DNA of 64,000 bases from Euphorbia lathyris (GCF_963576675.1 NC_088918.1:39031501-39095500); one strand, 5' to 3'; positions 46,246-57,024 are shown, counted from the first letter of the stretch. The notes: a model not told the origin generated them from the sequence alone. A program made the numbers and translations.

Positions 46246-47751
46246 ATGGATGCTGTTCGCGCAGACGTCATCATTAAGCGGTTGTGGTTCCGTGAGAGCA
46301 ATCGGCTAGTTAGGCAGTTTGATCAGTTACAGATTGACAGCTCCGAACCGGCAATTGTGGCTTCTGATTCATCTTCATCCGGGTATACTCATTCTTCCGT
46401 CAGTATGTCTGCGACCGACGAAAAAGTGGCCGGATTGGAAAACTCTGTGAACAACATTAATGAGCAATTAGCCGCGATAGTGGCCCAGATAGCTAAGTTG
46501 GCCATGAAGGATGACAAGAGTGGCAGTAAGCACGCTGAGAACGAGGTAAACGATGGTCCCCGCTTTGGGAATGAGGACGACTATCAGGATTATATCCGAA
46601 AACAGCTTGAGAAAGAGAAAGCTAAGGAAGAGGAGTGGAAGCAACACATCACTCAGGAGGTGCAGGATCTACGTGGGGGAAGTTCTGGGAGTCAGGACTT
46701 TTATAACTTGAGGAATTGTTTATCGGCAACTGCTTTGCCTTTGAAATTCCAGCTCCCTGACATGAAAAAGTTCGATGGAACTGGGGATCCCACTGCCCAC
46801 ATGAATCAGTATGTTGCTGTGATGAAGCACATGATCCTGACTGAGGATCAAGTCCTGGGGCTGTTTAACACTTATCTAGAGGGGGCTGCCCTCACATGGT
46901 TTCATGCATTACCGATGGTGACGAAGAGGGATTGGAAAGAGCTAGCGAAGTCATTCATCGCTCAGTATAGCTTCAACACCATGCTTGAGGTCACTTTGAA
47001 GGAACTGGAAAGCACTAAGCAACAAGCTAATGAGTCTTTTTCCGATTTTGTGAGGAGGTGGAGAGCCAAGGCGGCAGTTATGAAGCAGAAGCCGCTTGAG
47101 CAGGATCAGATCCGAATGGTAGTGGGTAACACATTGCCGTATATTAAGAATGAGCTGTGGTATATGCCTTTTACTGATTTCAATCAGATGTATAGCTGGG
47201 CCTTGACAGTTGAGGGGGACGGAGAGCCGAAGAAAGCTTATACCAAGTGGACGAAGTCTGGATATAGTGCCGGAGGGCCAAGTGCGAGTGCAGAATCTGC
47301 CGCAGTGAAAGTGCTTGATCTTAATGCTATCGAGAAGAGGCAGTTCGCCAAATTTGATCAGACCTACGCAAAAGTTTTCGAACGATTGCAGAAAAAGGGG
47401 TTGTTGAAAGCTCTTACTCCTTATAACAAAGCACCACCTTCTTCGCAGATACAGGCAAGGGGATACTGCGAGTTCCACAGTAGTTATGGGCATACTATGG
47501 AGAACTATGAGAGGTTGAAGCACGAGATCCAAGATTTGATTGAGGAGAAAAAGATAGTTGATCCTTCGTCGGCGAACCCTTCCACTAGGCGTAATCCACT
47601 GCCTAATCATAGGGTGAGCATGATCGGAGTCGGGCTGAAAGAAAGCATGGTTGTGGAATCCTTCGGGGAAAATGAAGAGGAGTTGTTGGACTCCGATGAG
47701 GAGAGCAATGTAGGAAATGGTCTATATGTGTCCTTCCTTGGCAAAGAATAG
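46246..47751 (+). CDS. Gag of Tat/Ogre-like element
   Basis: 501 codons ending in TAG. The N-terminal 60-150 residues include a coiled coil (KVAGLENSVNNINEQLAAIV, then an EKEKAKEEEWK helix). The retrotransposon-gag capsid domain spans about 168-330: FDGTGDPTAHMNQYVAVMK, GAALTWFHALP, ESFSDFVRRWRAKAA, WALTVEG. A GYCEFHSSYGHTMENYERLK segment (about 405-425) resembles the Cys/His motif of Tat Gags but with Cys positions missing. The frame continues after TAG, without a shift, into the next gene part. Intact as far as this stop. Confidence 0.88.
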   Translation: MDAVRADVIIKRLWFRESNRLVRQFDQLQIDSSEPAIVASDSSSSGYTHSSVSMSATDEKVAGLENSVNNINEQLAAIVAQIAKLAMKDDKSGSKHAENEVNDGPRFGNEDDYQDYIRKQLEKEKAKEEEWKQHITQEVQDLRGGSSGSQDFYNLRNCLSATALPLKFQLPDMKKFDGTGDPTAHMNQYVAVMKHMILTEDQVLGLFNTYLEGAALTWFHALPMVTKRDWKELAKSFIAQYSFNTMLEVTLKELESTKQQANESFSDFVRRWRAKAAVMKQKPLEQDQIRMVVGNTLPYIKNELWYMPFTDFNQMYSWALTVEGDGEPKKAYTKWTKSGYSAGGPSASAESAAVKVLDLNAIEKRQFAKFDQTYAKVFERLQKKGLLKALTPYNKAPPSSQIQARGYCEFHSSYGHTMENYERLKHEIQDLIEEKKIVDPSSANPSTRRNPLPNHRVSMIGVGLKESMVVESFGENEEELLDSDEESNVGNGLYVSFLGKE

Positions 47752-47763
47752 GAGGGTGAACCG

Positions 47764-48726
47764 ATGGATGAAGGGTTGGATGGTGGAGCACCGTATGATG
47801 AAGATAGTGCTGAAGAGACTGGGGAAGGGCCATCTCGGACTATTGTGCCAGAATTGGGTCTGTTTAGTGGTGGAGAGGATCCCAATGTGCACTTGCGTGA
47901 ATATATGCACGATATGTTTATTGAATCCTTCGGGGTGGACGAGATTGCTCAGTGGTTCCATCATTCGTTAATAGGTGAGCCTTTGGGATGGTTCCACTCG
48001 TTGCCCGACTCCTGCAAGCATGATTGGGAGCGGCTGTCAGATTTATTCCTAGAAAAGTACCAGAGAGCTAAGGACAGGACCGCAGAGCGCTTCGCGATGC
48101 AGATTGGACCTATCAAGCATCCGTTACCGAGGGTCAGTAAGTATAATGGCAACAAGGATCCGATGGAACATCTTCACTTCTACTTGTCGGCCATGGGACC
48201 TTTGGGTTTTAAGGAAGAAGAGATCACTACCCTGTTTTGCAATTCACTAATGGGGGAGCCGCTAATGTGGTATATGTCTCTCCCAATGCATATTAAGCGC
48301 GATTGGGCCGCGATGACGAAGAGGTTTATCAAAGAGTACACAGTATGGATGCTTGCGGAGCAAACACCGGACTCGCCCTCCTATAAGACACCTGAAGCGG
48401 TGTTAGCAATGCCTAGGTATGATGGATACCGAGATCCTATTGAGCATGCGAGGATATTCCGCAACCATATGTATGACGCCGGGTTTCCTCAATGTGAATT
48501 ACATGAACATTTCCTGGAAACCCTCATGGGAGAAGCCTTGTTGTGGCACCAAGGCCTATCAGAGGAGGAAATGGGTCATTGGATACCGCTTAAGGATGCT
48601 TTTGTGGCGAGATACGAGATGTATGTTCCATGGACGGGATCCCTGGAAGATCTAGATAGGATCAGGCAATTCCCCGAGGAACCATTCGTGGATTATGTTA
48701 GGAGGTGGAGGCACCGCTACGAGTAG
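47764..48726 (+). CDS. Three tandem capsid-like modules after gag
   Basis: 320 codons, in the same frame as gag and separated from it by TAG plus 12 bases. Three successive units share the gag capsid pattern DP-x2-H, then G-E-x-L-x-W, then W-x3-K/L and F-x3-Y. Unit 1 is at about 47845-48065 (FSGGEDPNVHLREYM; GEPLGWFHSLP; LFLEKYQ). Unit 2 is at about 48121-48350 (YNGNKDPMEHLHFYL; GEPLMWYMSLP; RFIKEYT). Unit 3 starts at about 48406 (YDGYRDPIEHARIFR; GEALLWHQGLS; FVARYEM; FVDYVRRWRHRYE). Unit 3 runs on past the TAG at 48724-48726. I know of no Tat Gag with four capsid-like units, but the family is large. Role unknown; particle assembly is an inference from homology. Confidence 0.8.
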   Translation: MDEGLDGGAPYDEDSAEETGEGPSRTIVPELGLFSGGEDPNVHLREYMHDMFIESFGVDEIAQWFHHSLIGEPLGWFHSLPDSCKHDWERLSDLFLEKYQRAKDRTAERFAMQIGPIKHPLPRVSKYNGNKDPMEHLHFYLSAMGPLGFKEEEITTLFCNSLMGEPLMWYMSLPMHIKRDWAAMTKRFIKEYTVWMLAEQTPDSPSYKTPEAVLAMPRYDGYRDPIEHARIFRNHMYDAGFPQCELHEHFLETLMGEALLWHQGLSEEEMGHWIPLKDAFVARYEMYVPWTGSLEDLDRIRQFPEEPFVDYVRRWRHRYE

Positions 48727-48735
48727 TGTTGTGAG

Positions 48736-50481
48736 ATGATGAGTGATAAGGTGCAGCTCATGTGCATACAGAGAGGCGCAATTCCGTTGGCGGCAAGGAG
48801 GATGAGCAGAGTATCCCTCAGGGATTATGATGATTTGATAGGCTGGGCTTTGTATGGATCAGCGGATCCCTTTTATTTGAATTCAAACGTTCCTCACGTA
48901 ATGGATCTGATGATTGTAGACATTTGGGAAAGTTCCTCGGATGAGGAGGATACTGATCGAAGGATTCCTATCAATATTTGGGATGAATCTGATGATGAGC
49001 CGGAAATCGCCGTCATGACAAGATCAGGTCGAGTGGCCAAGGGAAAGGCACCTATGGTTGAGACTGAGATAGGGGAAGGATCGGCTCCCAAGCCAGATGA
49101 CCAAGTCCTCGAGCAGTTGAAGAAAACACAAGCTAAGTCTACGGTGTGGGAAATCATATGCCATTCCAAGTACCACCGTGAAAATCTGATGAAAGAGCTG
49201 CAGAATTTGGTTATTTCTACCGATACTGAGCCGGCAGCGTTAGTAGGGGCAATTATGGCCCGGAAGAAGACCAAAATCACATTTACTGACGAAGATCTCC
49301 CAGAAGAGGGGAAGGCTCACAACAAGCCTTTGTACATCCGAGCTGAAATTAATGGGAAAAAGACTAGCTGTGTGATGCTCGATGATGGATCGGCCATTAA
49401 TGTTTGCCCACTAAAACTTTTATCCAAGTTGGGGGTAGAAAGAAGAGATTTGACTGCCTCAGAAACCGTGATCAGGGCCTATGATGATAGTCGTAGGCAC
49501 ATCGAAGGAGTTTTTAAGGCAAAGCTGAAAGTAGGGCCGCATGAGGAGGAGACTGAGTTCACTGTGCTGGATATACCGGTGACCTTCGCTGTGTTGTTGG
49601 GACGTCCATGGTTCCACAAATTGGGAGGTGTGCCCTCCACTCTCCACCAAATGATCAAATTCCCCTTCGGGGAGGAGATTGTGACGATCAGAGCGGAAAA
49701 ATTGAGCTTAGTAGCGGCATTGGGAATTGAGCCTCAGCTTTTCTCCGGATTCCAAGTTTCTGGGATCTACGAGTCTAGCATGACCACTGATGTGGTGAAG
49801 ATGATGAAAGGGGGTTTCATCCCCGATATGGGCTTGGGAGCACACCATCAAGGGTTGCCAGAATTTCCGGATTTCAAGAGTCAGAAAACCCGGAGGGGTT
49901 TGGGATATGAGCTGGGAGGTCCGTCCAACGCAAGTAATGAAGGAAAGGTGGGCCTAAGGAAGTATTTTGTGAATGAGGGGCACGGAAAGGTTTATTCGGG
50001 GACTCCCGAGTCATGGACTAGCACCGAAGGAAAGATTCTGGCGGGTTTTGAGATCTTCAATGATGTTACCGACTGGGGCAAAGGAAAGGCAAGCTGCTTC
50101 ATCGAGGAGATCATGATGTTAGATTTGAATGCCGAGGAGCAGGTCATCACTATTGAGGCCACTGTAGGAGCGGTGGATGAACCCGGTACCTCCAAAGCTT
50201 ATGAGAAACCCGAGAACCCTGATGATGAGAATTGTATTACTGCTTTATTTGAATCCGATGATGTACTCGCCAACACTATCAATGAAATGAATTCTGATTT
50301 TGCTTACTTGTTTGATGTTGATCGTGATCATTCCATGCATTCTCATTCATATAACATGCCTACATTTGAAATCAATACAATAGAAATGTCAACTTTTAAT
50401 CTTGGCACGGATGAAAATCCTAAACTTATACAAATTGCTCAAGAATTAATATTGAAGAGAGGAAAGAATTTGAGAGAATAA
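48736..50481 (+). CDS. Tail of capsid-like unit 3, protease, G-patch-like motif
   Basis: Open for 581 codons and in frame with the preceding ORF, three codons past its TAG. The first 40 residues (VQLMCIQRGAIPLAARRMSR, YDDLIGWALYG) align with the C-terminal part of the Gag capsid. An acidic linker and a basic VMTRSGRVAKGKAP follow. The retropepsin region has VMLDDGSAINVCPL (about 211-224) and AVLLGRPWFHKLGGVPSTLH (about 288-307). A Gly-rich GGFIPDMGLGAHHQG ... RRGLGYELG stretch (about 360-400) resembles the G-patch that follows protease in Tat elements. The frame ends at TAA; RT continues in another frame after a one-base change near 50460-50480. Confidence 0.85.
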   Translation: MMSDKVQLMCIQRGAIPLAARRMSRVSLRDYDDLIGWALYGSADPFYLNSNVPHVMDLMIVDIWESSSDEEDTDRRIPINIWDESDDEPEIAVMTRSGRVAKGKAPMVETEIGEGSAPKPDDQVLEQLKKTQAKSTVWEIICHSKYHRENLMKELQNLVISTDTEPAALVGAIMARKKTKITFTDEDLPEEGKAHNKPLYIRAEINGKKTSCVMLDDGSAINVCPLKLLSKLGVERRDLTASETVIRAYDDSRRHIEGVFKAKLKVGPHEEETEFTVLDIPVTFAVLLGRPWFHKLGGVPSTLHQMIKFPFGEEIVTIRAEKLSLVAALGIEPQLFSGFQVSGIYESSMTTDVVKMMKGGFIPDMGLGAHHQGLPEFPDFKSQKTRRGLGYELGGPSNASNEGKVGLRKYFVNEGHGKVYSGTPESWTSTEGKILAGFEIFNDVTDWGKGKASCFIEEIMMLDLNAEEQVITIEATVGAVDEPGTSKAYEKPENPDDENCITALFESDDVLANTINEMNSDFAYLFDVDRDHSMHSHSYNMPTFEINTIEMSTFNLGTDENPKLIQIAQELILKRGKNLRE

Positions 50482-51895
50482 TTAAAAAATACGAAATAGT
50501 GTTTGCTTGGACATACGAAGACATGCCAGGAATTGATCAATCAATCGTAACTCACCGTATTCCAACATACCCCGATGCTAAGCCCGTGAAACAGAAACTC
50601 CGACGCATGAGACCGGAATGGGCAGATAAGATCAGAGAAGAAGTGAAGAAGCAGTTAGAAGTAGGGTTCATCGAAGTAATCGACTATCCCCCTTGGGTCG
50701 CAAATGTAGTGCCCATCGCAAAGAAGGATGGCAAAGTAAGAATGTGCGTCGATTATAGAGATCTTAACAAGGCGTGCCCCAAAGATGAATTCGTGTTGCC
50801 TCATATTGACGTGTTAATCGACAGTGCAACATCGAGCGTCTTACACACGAATGTGGACGGTTTCATGGGCTACATGCAAGTTCAGATGGCCGAGAAACAC
50901 AAAGCAAAAACCTCGTTCACAACTGAGTGGGGGACATACTGCTATAGGGTGATGCCGTTTGGTTTGAAAAATGCCGGGGCAACTTACCAGCGAATGGCTA
51001 CGGCACTATTCCATGATATGATACACAAAGAGGTAGAGGTTTATGTGGACGACATGATGGTCAAGTCGGAGACGAGAGAGGGGCATTTCGCTACACTCGA
51101 GAAGTTTTTGGCCCGAATTGCAGAATTCAAACTAAGGTTAAACCCGAAAAAGTGCTTCTTCGGTGTTTCATCGGGGAAAATCTCAGGCTATGTAATCAGA
51201 AACAGGGAATTGAGGTAGATCCCGACAAAGTGAAGGCCATACAAGAAATGCCGGCACCAAAGAATGAGAAAGAGGTGAGAGGGTTTCTAGGACAGGTTCA
51301 GTATATCAGTCGGTTCATAGCAAGACTCACTGCAATCTGCGAGCCGATCTTTAAGTTGCTACAGAAATATCAACCCACGATTTGGAATGATAAGTGTCAG
51401 CAAGCCTTAGAGAACGTCCAGAGCTATTTGTCTAATCCACCTGTTCTGAGACCCCCTAAACTGGGAAAACCGCTTCTCCTCTATGTAGCAATCGAAGAGC
51501 GATCTATTAGGGCAATGCTGGCCCAAGAAGGGGACACCGGTGTGGAGCATGATGTGTATTATCTGAGTAAGAAGTTCCTGGAATACGAGCTTAAGTATAA
51601 CATGATCGAAAAGACGTGCATGGCGGTAGTATGGTTAACAAAGAAACTACGGCACTATTTTCAATCTTACAAAGTGATCATTATTTCTAGGATGGATCCC
51701 GTGAAGTATCTGTACCGAACTCCGTCTCTAACAGGGAAGCTAGCCCGATGGTTGTTGCTCTTGTCCGAATTTGATATCGAATATGTAACGAAGAAGGTTA
51801 TCAAGGGGAGAGTCGTAGCAGAATTTCTGGCCAACCAACCTCTGAACGCAGAAGAGGAAGAGATAAACTATGATTTCCCCGATGAGCACTTGAAC
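50482..51895 (+). pseudogene. Reverse transcriptase and first RNase H
   Basis: KKYEIVFAWTYEDMPGID starts the RT region. RMCVDYRDLNKACPKDEF, TNVDGFMGYMQVQ, MPFGLKNAGATYQRM and VYVDDMMVKS carry the catalytic Asp residues, all present. A frameshift lies near 51195-51215, before IEVDPDKVKAIQEMPAP. The first, degenerate RNase H runs from VLRPPKLGKPLLLYVAIEER to LARWLLLLSEFDIEYV. Otherwise open, so decay is slight but disabling. Confidence 0.88.
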
Positions 51896-52587
51896 GCAAT
51901 AGAAGTCATGCCGTGGAAAATGTTCTTCGATGGAGCAGTTAACTCAAATGGAGCCGGAGTAGGAGTGCTGCTTATCTCACCAGAAGGAGAAAGGATTCCA
52001 ATGGCAAAAAAAAGTTATCCTTCCCTCTCACCAATAATATGGCCGAATATGAAGCGTGCATCTACGGGTTAGAGTCGTGAGCAGCGCTGGGAGCATCATA
52101 TGTTGAAATCTGGGGCGACTCAAAACTGATTATCGAACAAGCACAGGGAAACTGGGAAGTAAGGGAAGAAAGGTTGCGTCCATACCTAGACCAGTTGGAG
52201 GGATTGGCGCAGAGATTCAGCGAGTGTCGTTTTTACCACATTCCTCGAGCACAGAATCAGGCAGCGGATGCTTTGGCCACTTTAGTGTCGGTATGGGATA
52301 ATCCTCGGAATCTTGCCTCAAAGCCTTTGGTATTGAGGAGGTCTCACAAACCATGCTACGAAGATGTAAAGCTGTTGGGGGCAGATGAAAAGCCTTGGTA
52401 TTTCGATATCGTAAACTTCATGAAAAGTGGAACATACCCGGCAGAATCAGAACTTAGGGATCAGGCTGTGATTAGAAGGTTAGCTCAGCAGTTCGTCATC
52501 CACAACGACTTGCTTTACAAAAGGCACACCGATGGTTTACAACTGAGGTGCTTGGATGCGGAAGAAGCCCGCGAGGCAATGGAGTGA
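51896..52587 (+). pseudogene. Second (archaeal-type) RNase H
   Basis: MFFDGAVNSNGAGVGVLLIS opens the domain; TNNMAEYEACIYGLE follows in a different frame because of one extra A in the A8 run at 52005-52012, and a TGA lies at 52078-52080. GDSKLIIEQAQGNW and NQAADALATL carry the later acidic residues. A second RNase H after the usual one is diagnostic for the Tat lineage. A TGA at 52585 separates it from integrase in the same frame. Confidence 0.85.
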
Positions 52588-53611
52588 GTACACTCAGGAA
52601 TTTGCGGAGCCCATATGGGAGGAGCGGTATTGGCGAAGAAAATCATAAGGCAAGGCTTCTATTGGCTTACCATGGAAAGAGATTGTAACGAATATGCGAA
52701 GAAATGCCATGATTGTCAAATCCACGGAGATTATAATCATTTACCAGCTATGGAACTGCACGTGTTAGCACCCATTTGGCCGTTTGCAGCTTGGGGCATT
52801 GACATCATCGGCGAGGTGAGACCTAACGCGTCAAATGGACACGAATTCATCGCAGTTGCCATTGATTACTTCACCAAGTGGGTAGAGGCAGAGTCGTTCG
52901 GCAAGTTGGGGTCTAAGCAGATGAGGAAGTTCATCGAAAAACACTTAATCACCAGATTCGGAGTGCCTCATCACATAATCACAGATAATGGGGTCCAGTT
53001 TCAAGGAGAAGTGAGAAGTCTCTTCCGAGAATATGGTATTGGACATCACAGGTCTTCTCCGTATCGTCCACAAGCTAATGGCGCAGTAGAAGCGGATAAC
53101 AAGAACCTTAAAAGGATCCTCGTAAAGACAATAGAATCGCACCGGAACTGGCACGAACAGCTTCCACTCGCTTTATGGGCTTATCGCACGATGGTTAGGA
53201 CGTCAACTGGGGCAACACCGTTCTCCTTAGTGTATGGGGCAGAAGCAGTCCTGCCGATTGAGATTGAAAAACGATCGTTGAAAATCGCGGTAGAAGCAGA
53301 GATTCTCGAGACAGAATGGGTGAAGAAGCGATGTGAACAGTTAGCATTGGTGGACGAGAAAAGGATGGAGGCCCTTTACCATGTGCAGTTATATCAGCGA
53401 AGGATGGCCCGAGCCTTCAATAAAAAGGTCAATGCCTTCACAGATCCGTGTGACGCACACCGACCCGAGGGGCAAGTTTAGGCCAAACTGGGAAGGGTCG
53501 TTCTTCGTGAAGAAGATACTAAGCAAATGAGCGGTGAAGTTAACTACTATGGACGGCATGGAGTTCTCCGAACCTACCAATCTGGATAGGCTTAAGAAAT
53601 ACCTTTCGTAA
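52588..53611 (+). pseudogene. Integrase
   Basis: The zinc region has HSGICGAHMGG and CHDCQIHGDYN. The core triad is complete: WGIDIIGEV (Asp), ITDNGVQFQG (Asp), NGAVEADNKN (Glu). ALWAYRTMVRTSTGATPFSL and VYGAEAVLPIE are typical of gypsy integrase. Near 53430-53460 the frame shifts and PNWEGSFFVKKIL and EFSEPTNLDRLKKYL follow in another frame, with a TGA near 53528. No chromodomain, as expected for Tat. Confidence 0.88.
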
Positions 53612-54046
53612 TAAAAAAAAAAAAAAAAAAAAGAGAGAAAGAAAAATTCCCGATAGGTTGAAAACCCGCAAAGGGCGGCCTATGCAACAATAAGGGACAT
53701 CCCAATGGGTGAAAACCCAAAAGGGCACTCATTTGAAAATTCCGGGATAATAAAAGGAGAGTTGAAAAATCGCTAGGATCTGAAAACCGAAAAGGTAGGT
53801 CCTGGTAACGATAGTTATATCTTGAGCAATTATCAAAAATAATGTATAAGAGGCTAAGTATTTATGTTGTTTGTAAATAAATAAAGGCATGAATATATTT
53901 GAAGAGAATGATTGGAGTCGTTATAATCTACTGAATGCGTGGTAATATGAATCATGAGTTATACATTTCCTACCTCTCTTTTCACAATAAAAAGCCTACG
54001 TACTATCCACCCTCTCCCTATACACAAGCTATACATCGGGATAATC
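53612..54046 (+). other. Spacer after pol with repeated GTGAAAACCC motifs
   Basis: Begins with a run of about 20 A. Three loose repeats of the form GGTTGAAAACCCGCAAAGGG, GGGTGAAAACCCAAAAGGGC and GATCTGAAAACCGAAAAGG follow (53655-53800). It also holds the downstream flank of the antisense gene. Confidence 0.5.
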
Positions 54047-57024
54047 CTAATAAAAAGCTACAAAGCTGTACATGATAAGCCTAACAGGAGGGAAATTCCA
54101 GTGAGCCTCAAAGTCCCTCAGAAGTCTCTCCTCGACGGCAAGGCGCCCCGCGGTCTCCTCTCGCAATCTCTCCTCGGCGGTAAGGCGTCCCGTGGTCTCC
54201 TCCCGCACCCTCTCCTCTGCAAAAAGATGCCCCTCGGTCTCCGCTCGCATCACCCCGGACCAATGCTCGTTCCTCTCCCGATACACCTGGCCGACCCTGG
54301 CATCGGCCTCCCGCAGTGCTTCGCTCTGTCTCAGCTCATGTGCACGGAGATCGCTCTGTAAAAAAAAAGAAAAAAAAAACAGATATAAAAAAGAAATACA
54401 GATGAGAATAGAAGTCATACATACATATGTGCATACATTCCACTACACTAAAATAAAATAAAGATACAAACCAGGTGGCTGGCGCAACGCAATCTGAGTC
54501 GATCTCTGAGGTAACCAGATAGCCCCACATAGTCGGTGCATGTCTCCCTCGAAGTCTGGAGGGCATCGGAGGGATCAAACGGTATCCTCGACGTGAAAGC
54601 AGGAGGAGCCATCTCAACACCGGCATAGGCCACTCCGGACTCGTCATAGCAAACTGTCGAGAAATCCCTCCCAAAGTCGGGGATAGGTACGCCTAAAGAG
54701 GGCCACTCTGGTCGAGCAGTGCCAGAGGACTCGCCGACACAATGTGACGGCTCGCTCGCAGACGTCTGAGCCCGGGCACCATCGAAAAAATCTGACATAT
54801 AGGCACTCCTCCAGGAACCCTCCTGCAAGCAAAGGCACACTAAATACCACTAACTATCTCGTAAATAAAAATAAATAGGTCGAACCACTCACCGGAACCT
54901 CCTCTCGACCAAAGACTGCATCGACGGCCTCTGCCGAAAACACGTCCGCCACAGGGTCCACCTCCATCGCAACCTCAGGGGCGTCCATCGGGGTCAATAG
55001 TGTCGATAAATAGAGAGCGCGGCCCCCGGCATGGTCCCATACATCTCTAGGGGCAAAGCGGCGGGTCAAATCATGACGAATGACCGATAAGGGCATGGTC
55101 CGCACAGCAAACATGGAGGCGGGGATCTCGCCTGGTGTCCAATACGAGGCAATAACCCCGGTGATGCCCCGGTCGCCCAAGTACCATGCCCGCACGCAGG
55201 GGTCGATAAGTACGCTCTGTTGCCCCTGGATACGGGTGACGTATGCGTAATCAGGACCGAAGTCAAGGTCATCCCACTCGAATCGAATCTGAAAACACAA
55301 AGAAAAAGTCAGGTCTAATCAAACAAAAATCTAGCATAGTTAGAAGACATTTACCTGCCCCAAGGTCCGCGAATCGATCCAATCTAGGAACTGCGTCATT
55401 GTCCGCCTCTCCTCGGTGCCTAGACCAAACTTGCTCCACTAAGCCATAAGTGGGGGCCTAACTACCCGCAGCCTGCGCCGACGCTCGCATGGAAGAATCC
55501 GCCTCTCATAGGCCCAAACCTGCTTGTAGAAATAAGGGTTACGGACAGAAATCACGAAGAGGATAAAAAAAGCAAGTTAAGGATGAACCACGTACCAGGA
55601 GAGCAAAGGTGTAACCGCCGAAGTCCTTGCGCTTCCGGCAAGTCAGATCCAAAAATTTGTACAAGTAAGCCAAGCCCGCTCCTGCCCAATCGTAAGACGA
55701 CACGGTGTCCAAATCGCTGAAGGCATGAATAAGACCCGCGTGTATCGTCCCGCTCTTGGTGCGGAAGATCGTCTCGCCTAAAGTGTATAAAAGGAAGCTA
55801 CGGACAGCCAGATCAGTGTCGTCTGTCGCACAAAAGTCCCTACGACTCAAAAGCCCAGAAGTGGTGATGAACTTCGCCGGGGTGGACTTGACACCCATAT
55901 AGACTCCTGGTCCGATCAGAGCAGCCAACCTGGCACGGTCAACCCATGGACGCACCATATCAAAGGAGAAAGGAACCTGAATACCACTCCCCCGCAATCC
56001 GGTCAGCAAGGAGAAGTCGCGGGGCGAGATCGTCATCTCCCCGAACGAGAGGTGGAAGGTGTAGGTCGAGTATACCCATCTCTCGCATAGGGCGCGAAGG
56101 CCGAAGCGGTCACACACCCCGTTGGCGTGGGGCAATGCTAAAATGAAGGGCTCAAAGCCCAACTCTCGCACACGGGCTCTAGCCGCTCGGCTAAACATGG
56201 AATACCACACATGAATGTCCTCCGTGGTCCCAGAAATGCCGATAATCTGGAAAGGACGAAACAAGTAAGTTTAAGTGTCATTCCTAGGCTTGCGTCTAAT
56301 AAAAGCTCGTTAATCTAGCTATTCTTTCGGTCAAATACAACCTAGAGACACTTGGTCAATTAGGACCGTCATTTTGTGGGATCTCGTTTTTAGGGTTGTT
56401 TGTATATGATTTGATTAATTCGTTATTCTTTGATCTACTCTTCCCCGCATTGGCAAAGAGATCGATCCAATTTTAACATTTAATTCGTGCTTTATTCATG
56501 TTTTTACTATTCACGTGCATTATTCATGTTTTTACTATTCACGTGCATTATTCACGTTTTTACTATTCACGTGCATTATTCACGTTTTTACTATTCACAT
56601 GCACTATTCACGTGCATTATTCACATTTTTACTATTCACGTTTTACTATTCACGTGTACTATTCACGTTTTCACTATTCACGTTTTTACTGTTGGCAGGC
56701 ATTTTTCATAGTTTTACTATTCACATGCATATAATTCACATTCTTTCAAAAGACAAATAAAGTGTTACTTGCGGGCAAAGAAATTCATATTTTCTAGCTA
56801 AAGTCTTCTAAAGCAACCTAGAAGTTAGCATTGCAAATCATGTTCAAAGTAGGGTTACTAAAGCCTAGAAATCTAGTCAAAAGACGAGGAAATAAGAAAG
56901 TACTTACCTGGTTAGAGCGGGTCCGGCTCAAATGTGAGGTAGGATCCTGGAAAGGGGCCACTGTAGTGAGGTTCACAAAACCCGCATCCATGCCCTTCGT
57001 GCCATCATGTTTATCCAAATCCAT
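54047..57024 (-). CDS. Antisense PMD/coiled-coil gene, six exons, one internal stop
   Basis: Exons on the minus strand: 57024-56908, 56246-55596, 55519-55355, 55288-54893, 54822-54472, 54355-54047. Every intron is GT-AG and every exon is a multiple of three, so all introns are phase 0. The spliced product would be 662 residues. Exon 2 is the plant mobile domain (PMD, aminotransferase-like): LCERWVYSTYTFHLSFGEMT, then ISPRDFSLLTGLRGSGIQV. Exons 3-4 look like the C-terminal half of that domain (QFLDWIDSRTLG; VIASYWTPGEIP). Exon 5 is Ser/Pro-rich. Exon 6 is a coiled coil with a ~14-residue repeat (EERVREETTGRL, EERLREETAGRL). One in-frame TAG in exon 3 (55441-55439) is the only break. PMD proteins MAIN/MAIL1 act in silencing and genome stability in plants; a similar role here is inference. 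Confidence 0.82.
56487..56740. repeat. 28-bp tandem repeats in intron 1 of antisense gene
   Basis: About eight imperfect copies of TTATTCACGTTTTTACTATT CACGTGCA-type units (plus strand), some shortened. Plus-strand open frames over it are periodic artefacts. Confidence 0.75.

Noticed and set aside
46951..47610. 219-codon minus-strand frame opposite gag
   Set aside because: Shadow of the conserved sense Gag frame; no domain.
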